Source of the DNA: Paenisporosarcina quisquiliarum_A
GTDB lineage: Bacteria; Bacillota; Bacilli; Bacillales_A; Planococcaceae
DNA length: 64,000 nucleotides
Assembly: GCF_043641925.1 (NCBI RefSeq)
Contig: NZ_JBHZRU010000017.1
Coordinates: forward strand, 22,483 to 86,482
Direction of reading: 5' to 3'
Part shown: in pieces, positions 42,679-50,905 of the stretch
Position numbering within the stretch: position 1 is the first letter of the stretch
Layout of the letters: each line of letters opens with the position of its first letter
The notes under the pieces: model-generated
What the model was told of the DNA's origin: nothing
Databases searched by the model: none
The model's input: only the letters and a program-made list of their open reading frames with translations
Program-made: the position numbers and the translations under genes

Positions 42679-42762
42679 ATGGTCTTAATGTTAATCTCAT
42701 TTTTCATCGTATTCATCATATTAGTCGGCATGATTGTTGAATTAAACACATTAGAAGATTGA
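42679..42762 (+). CDS. Small single-helix protein after the oxidase (27 aa)
   Basis: 27 residues starting at ATG 42679, 12 nt after the subunit I stop, with TAGGAGT as ribosome binding site. It is a single hydrophobic helix (MLISFFIVFIILVGMIVEL) with an acidic end. The operon position and terminator just after it suggest a small accessory subunit, like CydX or CcoM in other oxidases; not recognised as a named family. Confidence 0.6.
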   Translation: MVLMLISFFIVFIILVGMIVELNTLED

Positions 42763-42768
42763 TAGAAG

Positions 42769-42807
42769 AAAAGAGGTTTGTAGCAAAATGGCTACAAACC
42801 TTTTTTG
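42769..42807 (+). terminator. Terminator of the oxidase operon
   Basis: AAAAGAGGTTTGTAGC pairs with GCTACAAACCTTTTTT. Confidence 0.9.
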
Positions 42808-42910
42808 ATGTAGATAAACACCAAACATATAAATAAGTTGTAATTTTCTATTTTATCTGACAATATTGAAGGGAAGGATTTCCTAGATTAATAGTTTTCA
42901 TGAAAACTAG

Positions 42911-42924
42911 TGAAAGCGCATACA
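42911..42924 (+). promoter_or_regulatory. cre-like box (CcpA) before the aldehyde dehydrogenase
   Basis: TGAAAGCGCATACA fits TGNAANCGNWNNCW fully. It lies about 35 nt before the start codon, a position suited to block transcription. Inference: catabolite repression of this operon. Confidence 0.6.
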
Positions 42925-42959
42925 ATGGGAATTACTCGTACAAAGGGAGGAACATGAGA

Positions 42960-44480
42960 ATGGTATATGCATTTCCAAACACAGAAGGTTCACTCGTAAC
43001 ATTTAAAGAGAAATATGATAATTACATTAACGGTAAATGGACAGCCCCTGTTAAGGGTCAATACTTTGATAACGTGACACCTGTCACTGGTAAAAACTTC
43101 ACACAAGTTGCTCGTTCAACTTCAGAAGATATTGAATTAGCATTAGACGCAGCGCATGCAGCAAAAGACGCTTGGGGAAAAACGTCAGTAGCTGAACGTG
43201 CGGTTATTTTAAATAAAATTGCAGACATCATGGAAGAAAATTTAGAAATGTTAGCTGTAGCTGAAACATGGGATAACGGGAAAGCGGTACGTGAAACACT
43301 TAATGCGGACTTGCCTTTAGCGATCGATCACTTCCGTTATTTCGCAGGTGCAATCCGTGCGCAGGAAGGTTCATTGAGCCAAATTGACGACGATACGGTT
43401 GCTTATCATTTCCATGAGCCAATCGGTGTAGTGGGACAAATTATCCCTTGGAACTTCCCGTTATTAATGGCTGTATGGAAGTTAGCACCAGCATTAGCAG
43501 CAGGGAACTGTGTGGTATTAAAACCTGCAGAGCAAACACCTGCAAGTATTCTCGTATTCGCTGAACTAGTTGGGGATTTATTACCTCCGGGTGTTCTAAA
43601 TATCGTGAATGGCTTTGGATTAGAAGCTGGTAAACCACTAGCATCAAATCCTCGTATCGGTAAAATTGCCTTCACTGGTGAAACAACAACTGGTCGTATG
43701 ATAATGCAATATGCATCTCAAAACTTAATTCCAGTGACGCTTGAATTAGGTGGGAAGTCACCAAACATTTTCTTCGAAGATGTAATGGATCATGATGATG
43801 CATTCTTAGATAAAGCAGTAGAAGGATTTGTTTTATTCGCATTAAACCAAGGGGAAGTTTGTACATGCCCTTCACGTGCATTGGTTCAAGAATCAATCTA
43901 TGACAAGTTCATGGAAAAAGTTTTGGCACGCGTTGAAGCGATTAAAACAGGTAATCCATTAGATCCAAACACAATGATGGGCGCACAAGCATCTAATGAA
44001 CAATTAGAGAAAATCTTGTCTTACTTGGATATTGGTAAACAAGAAGGCGCAGAATGTCTAATTGGTGGAGAACGAAACAATATCGATGGAGACTTCACTG
44101 ACGGTTACTATGTAAAACCAACTGTCTTCAAAGGCAACAACAAAATGCGTATTTTCCAAGAAGAAATTTTTGGTCCAGTTGTGTCAGTAACAACATTTAA
44201 AACACATGAAGAAGCACTTGAAATTGCGAACGACACTTTATATGGTCTAGGTGCAGGTGTTTGGTCCCGTAACATGAACACAGCTTACCGTTTCGGTCGT
44301 GCGATTCAAGCGGGTCGTGTTTGGACAAACTGTTACCATGCATATCCAGCACACGCTGCGTTTGGTGGATACAAAATGTCTGGTATCGGTCGCGAAAATC
44401 ATTTGATGATGCTAAGCCATTACCAACAAACGAAAAACTTGCTAGTTAGCTACAATGAAAACAAATTAGGATTCTTTTGA
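42960..44480 (+). CDS. Aldehyde dehydrogenase, acetaldehyde dehydrogenase II (AcoD/ExaC-like)
   Basis: 506 residues, the length of the AcoD group. ATG 42960 is spaced 9 nt from GGGAGG; ATG 42954 is too close. Catalytic Glu262 in TLELGGKSPN and Cys301 in GEVCTCPSRAL (a second Cys two residues on, as usual in this group). Oxidises acetaldehyde or similar to acid with NAD. Followed by a DUF779 gene, a linkage typical of this subfamily. Confidence 0.93.
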   Translation: MVYAFPNTEGSLVTFKEKYDNYINGKWTAPVKGQYFDNVTPVTGKNFTQVARSTSEDIELALDAAHAAKDAWGKTSVAERAVILNKIADIMEENLEMLAVAETWDNGKAVRETLNADLPLAIDHFRYFAGAIRAQEGSLSQIDDDTVAYHFHEPIGVVGQIIPWNFPLLMAVWKLAPALAAGNCVVLKPAEQTPASILVFAELVGDLLPPGVLNIVNGFGLEAGKPLASNPRIGKIAFTGETTTGRMIMQYASQNLIPVTLELGGKSPNIFFEDVMDHDDAFLDKAVEGFVLFALNQGEVCTCPSRALVQESIYDKFMEKVLARVEAIKTGNPLDPNTMMGAQASNEQLEKILSYLDIGKQEGAECLIGGERNNIDGDFTDGYYVKPTVFKGNNKMRIFQEEIFGPVVSVTTFKTHEEALEIANDTLYGLGAGVWSRNMNTAYRFGRAIQAGRVWTNCYHAYPAHAAFGGYKMSGIGRENHLMMLSHYQQTKNLLVSYNENKLGFF

Positions 44481-44498
44481 TCGAAAGGGGAATGACCA

Positions 44499-44864
44499 AT
44501 GATTGAACGTGTTATCGCAACGGACGCGACGCTTGAACTAATTGAATTACTCAAAAGCAAGCACGGTCCAGTCATGTTCCACCAATCAGGCGGTTGCTGC
44601 GACGGTTCAGCACCTATGTGCTACCCAGAAGGCGATTTAATGGTAGGAGACCAAGACGTGCTACTCGGTTCAATCGGCGACAGTCCTTTCTATATGCACA
44701 AAAGCCAATACGACTATTGGAAGCATACCCAGCTTATTATTGACGTTGTCGATGGACGAGGTGGCATGTTTTCATTAGAAGGCGTCGAAGGTAAGCGGTT
44801 TTTAACAAGATCGCGTGCTTTCACCGACGATGAATTTAAAGAAGTGCAAGCTAATTCTAATTAA
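44499..44864 (+). CDS. DUF779 family protein
   Basis: 121 residues. Diagnostic block HQSGGCCDGSAPMCYPEGD (residues ~29-47) with three Cys, then SQYDYWKHTQLIIDVVDGRG. DUF779 proteins are encoded next to AcoD-type aldehyde dehydrogenases; their role is unknown, and the Cys cluster hints at metal or redox chemistry. AAAGGGG site, 18 nt after the dehydrogenase. Confidence 0.92.
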   Translation: MIERVIATDATLELIELLKSKHGPVMFHQSGGCCDGSAPMCYPEGDLMVGDQDVLLGSIGDSPFYMHKSQYDYWKHTQLIIDVVDGRGGMFSLEGVEGKRFLTRSRAFTDDEFKEVQANSN

Positions 44865-44871
44865 AGATTTT

Positions 44872-44906
44872 GCCGCCTCCAGTCTTTCTTTGGAGGCGGT
44901 TTTTTA
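44872..44906 (+). terminator. Terminator of the aldehyde dehydrogenase operon
   Basis: GCCGCCTCC pairs with GGAGGCGGT, then T-run. Confidence 0.9.
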
Positions 44907-44927
44907 GTGGTGAGATGGGCTGTTTTA

Positions 44928-45024
44928 CGAGATTAGACTTGGAAATTACTAGATTAGGTGCGAAAATTACTAGATTAGCTTTAAAAATTATTACATTAGG
45001 TGCAAAAATTACAACATTAAACAT
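44928..45024. repeat. 21-bp-phased array G (core AGATTAG)
   Basis: Units start at 44930, 44951, 44972, 44993 and 45014, exactly 21 bp apart. In this array almost the whole unit is kept (AGATTAGGTGCGAAAATTAC and variants). It follows the terminator by about 22 nt. Confidence 0.9.
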
Positions 45025-45075
45025 TCTTCCTCAAGTTGATCGTGATGTACAATAAAAGAAAAGGAGTGAGAGAAC

Positions 45076-45288
45076 ATGGGATATATCATGCTGATTATCT
45101 TAATTGGTGTAATTGTTTGGACATTAAGCCGATTGTTTACTCATCGCAGACTTCCTCTTAATCAATACGCTCCATTCCATGATGCAATGGAAGGTAAAAA
45201 AGATGATAGCGATAGATCATCCCTTCATGATACAAAGCATGAAGTGGAGTATGAAGAAACAACGCCTAAAAAAGATGATGTAATTTAA
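45076..45288 (+). CDS. Small membrane-anchored protein, DUF3951-like
   Basis: 70 residues behind AAAGGAGTGAG. One N-terminal helix (MGYIMLIILIGVIVWTLSRL), then RRLPLNQYAPFHDAMEGKK and an acidic tail. The x-P-x-N-x-Y-x-P-F-D/H block after a single helix resembles DUF3951 proteins of Bacillales, of unknown function. Own terminator. Confidence 0.6.
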   Translation: MGYIMLIILIGVIVWTLSRLFTHRRLPLNQYAPFHDAMEGKKDDSDRSSLHDTKHEVEYEETTPKKDDVI

Positions 45289-45298
45289 TACACATGCG

Positions 45299-45336
45299 AA
45301 AGGTCTTACTGCCATTGAAGGTGTAAGACCTTTTTT
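45299..45336 (+). terminator. Terminator of the DUF3951-like gene
   Basis: AAAGGTCTTAC pairs with GTAAGACCTTTT; T-run. Confidence 0.88.
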
Positions 45337-45424
45337 GTATATTTGTTATCGCTGTGACTCCTCACTAAGACACGCTTATAACCTTGTAGTCTCCGTCTTC
45401 CACAACAATCAATTTTGCGGTTTT

Positions 45425-46498
45425 TTAATAAGTAACATTATCTATTTTAATGTGATCAGCTATTGTGATTTCATCTGGACTCCAAAACTGAATGAATATT
45501 GACTTTGAACCTGTGCTACCATCTTTTTGTTTGAAGTTAAGACGGACTAAATACTCAGGTTCACCTTGACTAGGAGTTATGCTTTCGATTGAAAGAGAGG
45601 TATAGTCCATTAAATCATATTTCTCCAAGACATCTTCAATTTCAGATTCTGTAGAACTTGAAAATCTAGTAGCTTCATAAACATCATTATTTCTTAGTGC
45701 TTCAATATATAGAATAAATACTGCAGCAGCATGTTTATTTGGCATATTTGCCTCTTGAAGTTTTTGATACATGTTTTTGTGGAAAGCATGATTTTTTATT
45801 AATTCGTCAAATAAAACTTTGTTATCGTCTAAATACCGTTCTATATTTCTGACCATAGGTAGAGGCCCTGACTGCCCCCACATATACCAGTCGGTGAAGC
45901 TTCCTTCAAAAGTGAAATAAACATGTTTTACTTCAGCGTATTTAAAGATAGTATCATGCAGCGGCCAAAGAAAAACACCCATTTCATTGGTAGCAAGGCT
46001 GCCGAACTCATTTCGAAAATCTTTAAATTCAACTACTAAAGTTCCATTTTCATCAATTGCTACACCATTGAGCGAATTCTCTAAGACTTCAACATTTCGA
46101 GAATTTAGTTGTTCTGTTTGATATCCATGAGACATTAAATTATTTAAATCACTTTCAAGTTTAGGAAAGGGTAATCCGTGTTTATCTAATTCATAAAATT
46201 CTTCGTTAGAGTTTTCAGTAAAAGGCTCTGTTTTAGGTTCTTCAATAATGGGTTTATCTACTATATCTTTACTTGCAGTTGTACTGTCATCATTCAAGTC
46301 ATTTGAGAGGATAAAATAGGTTACCCCACCAACGATAAGAAATACTAAGGCTAATACTGGTTTTAGTTTATTAAAAAGGGGAAATCCAGTAGTTTTGCTT
46401 TTTGGTTTGGATAATAACAAGCGATTTCTAAACTGGTTGGTATATAAATTTTCTTCCCCAATGTATGAATTAATGCCTTCTTTTATTTTGTTATCCAT
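45425..46498 (-). CDS. Putative membrane anti-sigma factor, paralogue 2 (one repeat)
   Basis: 357 residues. The cytoplasmic N-terminus (INSYIGEENLYTNQFRNRLL) and membrane helix (about 47-65, PVLALVFLIVGGVTYFIL) match the protein at 36295. One GerMN-like domain (about 105-215) with SLNGVAIDENGTLVVEFKDF, then the shared C-terminal domain (about 230-357; SLSIESITPSQGEP compares with FSIESIIHSEGEP). It starts 2 nt after the sigma stop. The single domain here against two in paralogue 1 shows domain gain or loss. Confidence 0.75.
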   Translation of the reverse strand: MDNKIKEGINSYIGEENLYTNQFRNRLLLSKPKSKTTGFPLFNKLKPVLALVFLIVGGVTYFILSNDLNDDSTTASKDIVDKPIIEEPKTEPFTENSNEEFYELDKHGLPFPKLESDLNNLMSHGYQTEQLNSRNVEVLENSLNGVAIDENGTLVVEFKDFRNEFGSLATNEMGVFLWPLHDTIFKYAEVKHVYFTFEGSFTDWYMWGQSGPLPMVRNIERYLDDNKVLFDELIKNHAFHKNMYQKLQEANMPNKHAAAVFILYIEALRNNDVYEATRFSSSTESEIEDVLEKYDLMDYTSLSIESITPSQGEPEYLVRLNFKQKDGSTGSKSIFIQFWSPDEITIADHIKIDNVTY

Positions 46499-46500
46499 AA

Positions 46501-47037
46501 TTAGTATCCTCCTCTCTTTTCAAGTTTGACTTTTAATTTCTCACGTGCTCTTTTAAGTCTTGTTTTAACCGTATTAGTAGAACAATTTAGTATTGTAGCG
46601 ATTTCATCAACATTGAGATCTTTATAATAATAAAGAATAAGAACTTCTCGATATTTAAGAGCTAAGGTTAGAATTTCTTTGCCGAGCAAGAACTTTTCAT
46701 TTTTAGTTATGGCTAATGTTTCAGTAGAATTATCCCCATGGAAAATTAAAGCGATTTTATTAGAGATTTGAATGTTTTTAAATGACCAACTTCTCAAATG
46801 GTCATAACAACGATTAATCGTCATGCGGTATAAATAAGTTTTATAAGATGACAGTCCTTTAAAATCGTCCCTTTTTTCATAGGCCCTCAAAAAGACATCT
46901 TGCACAACGTCTTCAGCCGCTTGACGATTTTTTACATACGTAAAAGCTAACCTTAATAGCTCTTCACTGTATTGATCAATTAAATCTTCAAATAAAATAT
47001 GGTACTCATAAGAAGAACTTTCCCTAACTGGTAACAT
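46501..47037 (-). CDS. ECF RNA polymerase sigma factor, paralogue 2 (SigX-like)
   Basis: 178 residues. Region 2 LIDQYSEELLRLAFTYVKNR with AAEDVVQDVFLRAYEKRD and region 4 YREVLILYYYKDLNVDEIAT with NCSTNTVKTRLKRAREKLK. Very close to the sigma factor at 35761, and the two share the promoter motif, so their regulons probably overlap. Oriented opposite to paralogue 1, with about 8 kb of core genes between them. Confidence 0.92.
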   Translation of the reverse strand: MLPVRESSSYEYHILFEDLIDQYSEELLRLAFTYVKNRQAAEDVVQDVFLRAYEKRDDFKGLSSYKTYLYRMTINRCYDHLRSWSFKNIQISNKIALIFHGDNSTETLAITKNEKFLLGKEILTLALKYREVLILYYYKDLNVDEIATILNCSTNTVKTRLKRAREKLKVKLEKRGGY

Positions 47038-47073
47038 TCATTTCGATGCCTCCAATAAAAAACTTTAAACATT

Positions 47074-47101
47074 AGACGGAGTGCAAAAGTTTCAGGTTTC
47101 A
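47074..47101 (-). promoter_or_regulatory. ECF-type promoter of sigma operon 2
   Basis: On the minus strand: GAAACC (47100-47095), 16-nt spacer, CGTC (47078-47075), followed by TAATGTT. Same elements and spacing as at 35700-35725. Confidence 0.82.
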
Positions 47102-47183
47102 AAAATTTTACAAACCTATCCTTTTAAACAAATGATGCAAATGATAAGGTAATTAAAAAGAACAAATGACAGAGGTAATGTTC

Positions 47184-47897
47184 ATGAATAAAATGCAGAT
47201 TCAAGATTTTAAATTTAAGTTATTTGAACCAGAAGTACAAAGCTCTGGCGGTAAGACCGTCATCTTTTATCATGGTTGGGGAACAAGTGTGGAGAGTAAT
47301 CATGATGTTGCTCAAGAAATGGCATTTAGGGGGCATAGAGTTGTTGTTCCAGAAATTATTTATCACGACACTAGAAAGCCGTTAGAAAACCATTTCAGTA
47401 TTGAAACTACTCAACGTTATTTTTGGAAAACCATATACAAGACAATCGATGAATTTGATGATTTCATTGAACATTTAAATGTCCCAATGGAGGAAGTGAT
47501 TCTAGTTGGGAGCTCTATGGGTGGCTTTATCGCGAATGGTATTTTTTCTAATCACAAAAACATAGGTGGTTTAGTCAACATTAACGGATCAGGTTCTTTC
47601 CTATTGTCGGAAAAACTGTTTAGGGAAAAGGACCATCGAAGTGCACTACCGATTGAAGAAGAACAGGTGATGAAGAAGTATAACCCGATTGGTCGAACTT
47701 CGTGTAATGCTCCTGTACTTCTCATGCATGGTGATTCAGATGCAATTATTTCAATAAAAGGTCAGCAGGATTATTATCAATATCTTATTGAAAATGAAGG
47801 CCGAGATAATGTTGACTTTATAATTCATGAAAATAATAACCATCAATTTTCTTTAGAAATGGTAAAAGATTTACTCGAGTGGCTAGATGAAGTTTAA
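47184..47897 (+). CDS. Alpha/beta-fold hydrolase (YitV-like esterase)
   Basis: 237 residues; ATG 47184 follows AGAGGT, while the ATG at 47166 has no site. Oxyanion/HG motif FYHGWGTSVES, nucleophile elbow VGSSMGGF (GxSxG), acid region MHGDSDAIIS and terminal His in NNNHQFSLEM. Substrate unknown. Confidence 0.85.
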   Translation: MNKMQIQDFKFKLFEPEVQSSGGKTVIFYHGWGTSVESNHDVAQEMAFRGHRVVVPEIIYHDTRKPLENHFSIETTQRYFWKTIYKTIDEFDDFIEHLNVPMEEVILVGSSMGGFIANGIFSNHKNIGGLVNINGSGSFLLSEKLFREKDHRSALPIEEEQVMKKYNPIGRTSCNAPVLLMHGDSDAIISIKGQQDYYQYLIENEGRDNVDFIIHENNNHQFSLEMVKDLLEWLDEV

Positions 47898-47902
47898 AGC
47901 AT

Positions 47903-47933
47903 AAAAAACGCTTGGGTATTCCAAGCGTTTTTA
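47903..47933 (+). terminator. Terminator of the hydrolase gene
   Basis: AAAAACGCTTGG gtatt CCAAGCGTTTTTA hairpin with T-run. Confidence 0.88.
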
Positions 47934-47958
47934 TGGTTCTAGATTGTCACCAATGTAT

Positions 47959-48729
47959 TTAAGAGAGTAGATATGTGAAAATACCTGGTACTCTATCTTT
48001 AAAATAAGAATAGTGGTGTTCAGCATCCTCAATAACAAGGAATGTTGAGTTCGGTATTTTTTCTTTAACAATATTATAAATTCGGTGGTTAGATTCTAAG
48101 AATCCCTTACTAATTCGTTCATCATTTTTTACTTCCGTTGTTCCACTATCCATGTAGAATTTTTCTATAGAAGATAAATTTGTGTTTCTTAAGAGCTTCT
48201 CAATTTCTTCTTGATTGCGCCAAAAAGCTGAAGAAATGCTAATCACGTTTCTAAAGATATCGGGGTATTTACATGCGGCGTAGGTTGAAATTAATCCACC
48301 TAATGAAACTCCTCCGATACTGGTCGACTCGCTTAATGTGCGATATGTAGAATCAATGTAGGGTTTAAGTTCACTTACAATAAAATCTACGTAAGCATCT
48401 CCTTTACCGCCAGTGTAACTTGGCTTACCTAATAAATTCTTACTAAATTCACCGTCGACCCATGGACAATACTCGTTTTTTCTTTCTTCTCCTTCAGTAT
48501 TCGTGTCTATTCCAACAACAATAATTTCTATCTCGTTTGAATCCAAGTAATCTTTTAAACCTAAAGAAACTCCATGTATAGCATCTTGATCTTCAAAGAC
48601 ATTTTGCCCATCATGCATATACAGAACGGGGTAACATTTTGTCGCATCTTGATAACCTCTAGGTGTAAAAACTCGAATTGTTCTATTGTGATTAAATGCT
48701 TTAATTGGGAAAGAGATTTTTTCAATCAT
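47959..48729 (-). CDS. Putative esterase (alpha/beta hydrolase, esterase D/YbbA type)
   Basis: 256 residues from ATG 48729 (AAAGGGG); the longer frame to 48885 overlaps the neighbouring gene. Motifs: FTPRGYQDATKCYPVLYMHDGQ, nucleophile SIGGVSLGGLIS (G-V-S-L-G), VVGIDTN, and a C-terminal His in EDAEHHYSYF. This is the PF00756-type esterase family, including siderophore-ester and acyl esterases. First or last of a minus-strand cluster with Nudix genes. Confidence 0.82.
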   Translation of the reverse strand: MIEKISFPIKAFNHNRTIRVFTPRGYQDATKCYPVLYMHDGQNVFEDQDAIHGVSLGLKDYLDSNEIEIIVVGIDTNTEGEERKNEYCPWVDGEFSKNLLGKPSYTGGKGDAYVDFIVSELKPYIDSTYRTLSESTSIGGVSLGGLISTYAACKYPDIFRNVISISSAFWRNQEEIEKLLRNTNLSSIEKFYMDSGTTEVKNDERISKGFLESNHRIYNIVKEKIPNSTFLVIEDAEHHYSYFKDRVPGIFTYLLS

Positions 48730-48745
48730 ATCGGACAACCCCTTT

Positions 48746-49255
48746 TTATAAATATGTAAATTTCGAATTGACCAAGAGAGCAGATTGCAAAATCCCTTCA
48801 TAAACCTCATGCCAATCCGCATTGTGAGTAGATGCTTCATGTGGATGAATGAACTTTCTATGAGAAGATTCGTAGTTCGCATCAAACGGGTGGACTGTCG
48901 TTACATTCATACGAAAAAAAGCTTGATAACCGATTAAAGGGTAGGGGCTGTCAGAGCTCCATGCTGGATTCTCGGAATGATTAACCTCAACGAATCCAAG
49001 ATATTCACAGTCACCTTCGACACAAGCTTCTTCTAAAACTTCGCACTTAAAACATTCCAAAGGGGTTTCGTTTATTTCAATATGTCCTCCAGGGATATTC
49101 CACTCTCGGTTTTTAATATTCACTAACAGTAATTTTTCTTCATAAAAGCACATTCCATGAACGCTTGTGATATTTTCACGTTGAGGTGGTTCTTGTTTTG
49201 GGATCCATGTTAATTTCACAAGAGACTGACCCCAGTTTACATAGACTATCGTCAT
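48746..49255 (-). CDS. Nudix hydrolase with altered Nudix box
   Basis: 169 residues from ATG 49255 (GGAGG). The Nudix box reads GHIEINETPLECFKCEVLEE: Gly, Glu and the EE pair are kept, but the Arg of RE is Cys and the final Gly is also replaced. The catalytic Glu residues that bind metal are present, so activity is possible but not certain. Its ATG overlaps the stop of the upstream GNAT gene (ATGA), so they are translationally coupled. Confidence 0.75.
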   Translation of the reverse strand: MTIVYVNWGQSLVKLTWIPKQEPPQRENITSVHGMCFYEEKLLLVNIKNREWNIPGGHIEINETPLECFKCEVLEEACVEGDCEYLGFVEVNHSENPAWSSDSPYPLIGYQAFFRMNVTTVHPFDANYESSHRKFIHPHEASTHNADWHEVYEGILQSALLVNSKFTYL

Positions 49256-49719
49256 GAAGAAATCCTCCAATTATAAATGCATTTTTGAAACTCACCTTCT
49301 AAATACATATCATTATCTATAGGCAAATCGACAACTTCTAGTAGTTCTGCTCCAAGACGAATACAAGTTTTATTGGAAGCGATATTGTCAGGGTTGCAAG
49401 TGATGATGATTTCATGCATTCCGTGTGCAAGGGCTACTTGTTTAAGCAATTGGCACGCCTTTGCAGCGTAATGGTTTCCTCTATACTTTGTATCAATTGC
49501 ATATCCAATGTTTCCACCATAATAAGTACGTGAATTGGTCCCAATTCGGAGATCTATCGTTCCGATCGTCAGGTTCGTACCAGATAAATTTATGGCATAC
49601 CAATAAGCGGGGACATAGTTTTTGTCCACATTTCCCGGTACTTTTCGTTCAATAAGTAAATCAATTTCTTCCCCTTTAATCGTATCGAAAGGAAAGAATT
49701 CAAAGGTGGGTTGTTTCAA
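49252..49719 (-). CDS. GNAT family N-acetyltransferase
   Basis: 155 residues. Conserved TIDLRIGTNSRTYYGGNIGYAI-type strand pair and IDTKYRGNHYAAKACQLLK (acetyl-CoA loop RGNHYA), then TCNPDNIASNKTCIRLGAEL, typical of RimJ/RimL-like GNATs. Coupled by ATGA to the Nudix gene. Confidence 0.85.
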   Translation of the reverse strand: MKQPTFEFFPFDTIKGEEIDLLIERKVPGNVDKNYVPAYWYAINLSGTNLTIGTIDLRIGTNSRTYYGGNIGYAIDTKYRGNHYAAKACQLLKQVALAHGMHEIIITCNPDNIASNKTCIRLGAELLEVVDLPIDNDMYLEGEFQKCIYNWRISS

Positions 49720-49793
49720 GAAATCCCCTCAACTTTCCTCGTTAAAGAATCCTTTAGTTAATAGATGTTCAGGAGTGAATAAATTTGGTCACT

Positions 49794-50342
49794 CTAAGTC
49801 ATCAAAAATTCCTTACTTAGATTAAAAGCATTAACCGTAAATAAATGATTAATTTCATTTGTTTTTATTAAACGGCTCATGGTTTTCATGTCAAACGTAT
49901 GTACATCAATTATTTCAGTGTCATCTAGCTCTTGCTCAGCAACTAATTCAGCTTCAGTTATTAGAAAGCTATAGACTCTGTTGTTTTGTGTTGCTGGATT
50001 TACATAAAATTCACCTAATAAAATAGGCGGCAGATTTGAGACAAATCCAGTTTCTTCTTTTACTTCCCGAACAATTGCTTCTGCCAATGTCTCATTATTT
50101 TCAGGCTTCCCAGCAGGAACTTCTAGAAAACTACTTTGAGTGCCATGGCGGTATTGTTTAACTAATACAATTTCCTTCTTTTTGGTAACGACAACCGCAT
50201 TGACCCAATCACTATATTCATTTACATAATAATCATGAATGATCTGACCATTGGGTAATTCACATGTATCTTTGCGTAAGTTTCCAAAAGGGGATTGATA
50301 AATATAATGTGAGCTAATCGTTTTCCAGTGTTCCAGATTCAT
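49794..50342 (-). CDS. Nudix hydrolase, ADP-ribose pyrophosphatase type
   Basis: 182 residues (ATG 50342; ATG 50345 also possible). Full Nudix box: GKPENNETLAEAIVREVKEE and TG. The upstream strand VKQYRHGTQSSFLEVPAG is that of ADP-ribose/NDP-sugar pyrophosphatases (NudF type). AGGAG site is very close to the start. It lies 7 nt after the next Nudix gene in the same direction. Confidence 0.88.
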   Translation of the reverse strand: MNLEHWKTISSHYIYQSPFGNLRKDTCELPNGQIIHDYYVNEYSDWVNAVVVTKKKEIVLVKQYRHGTQSSFLEVPAGKPENNETLAEAIVREVKEETGFVSNLPPILLGEFYVNPATQNNRVYSFLITEAELVAEQELDDTEIIDVHTFDMKTMSRLIKTNEINHLFTVNAFNLSKEFLMT

Positions 50343-50348
50343 CATCTC

Positions 50349-50816
50349 CTAAAACTTAAAGCACATTTTTGGTGAACTCCTTAAAGCCTTCCAAATTTGC
50401 AGGTCGACTTGATCGACGGGACCAATATCTCTTGTTAAGTCCCATAGTGTAATCCGATCCATTTCTTCATTTGGAATAAAGTCACTCAGTTCGTCAATCT
50501 TACAATAGAAAATTGGATTGTATTTTATGATTTGTTTATCCAGGTTTTTTATTTTAGCGATTCCTTGAAATGATAGATGGTCAACTTTTTGTCCAGTTTC
50601 TTCGAATAATTCGCGAATGGCACACTCTTTAGGTGTTTCATTTCCTTCTCGTCTACCTGCCGGCAACTCCCATCTTTTTCGGAATCGATTATAACCAAAT
50701 AGAATCTCGTCACGAACTTGGATGATGGCATATGAGCCAGCTAAGTGGCTAAATGAAATCATATCTTTTTCGTTCTTACGAATAAATTCAATAAATTGTA
50801 GCGGTGGATCGACCAT
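50349..50816 (-). CDS. Nudix hydrolase
   Basis: 155 residues. Nudix box GRREGNETPKECAIRELFEE with TG complete. The body (AIIQVRDEILFGYNRFRKRWELPAG) resembles MutT/YjhB-like pyrophosphohydrolases; nucleotide specificity cannot be read from sequence. It is first of a run of minus-strand genes down to 47959. Confidence 0.88.
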   Translation of the reverse strand: MVDPPLQFIEFIRKNEKDMISFSHLAGSYAIIQVRDEILFGYNRFRKRWELPAGRREGNETPKECAIRELFEETGQKVDHLSFQGIAKIKNLDKQIIKYNPIFYCKIDELSDFIPNEEMDRITLWDLTRDIGPVDQVDLQIWKALRSSPKMCFKF

Positions 50817-50905
50817 TTCTCATGCTCCTATTAGTTTTAGTAGTTTGTTAACTATATTATTCGCTACTACTAAACTGAAAACCTTCCTTTTATATCCAAT
50901 AAAAG

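Noticed and set aside
44870..45055. 61-residue frame over array G
   Set aside because: Its start lies in the terminator of the DUF779 gene and it has no ribosome binding site; the heptads come from the 21-bp repeat.
37939..47037. Genomic island or prophage between the two sigma operons
   Set aside because: The genes between are core (rluF, fnr, oxidase, aldehyde dehydrogenase); no integrase, tRNA or attachment repeats are seen.
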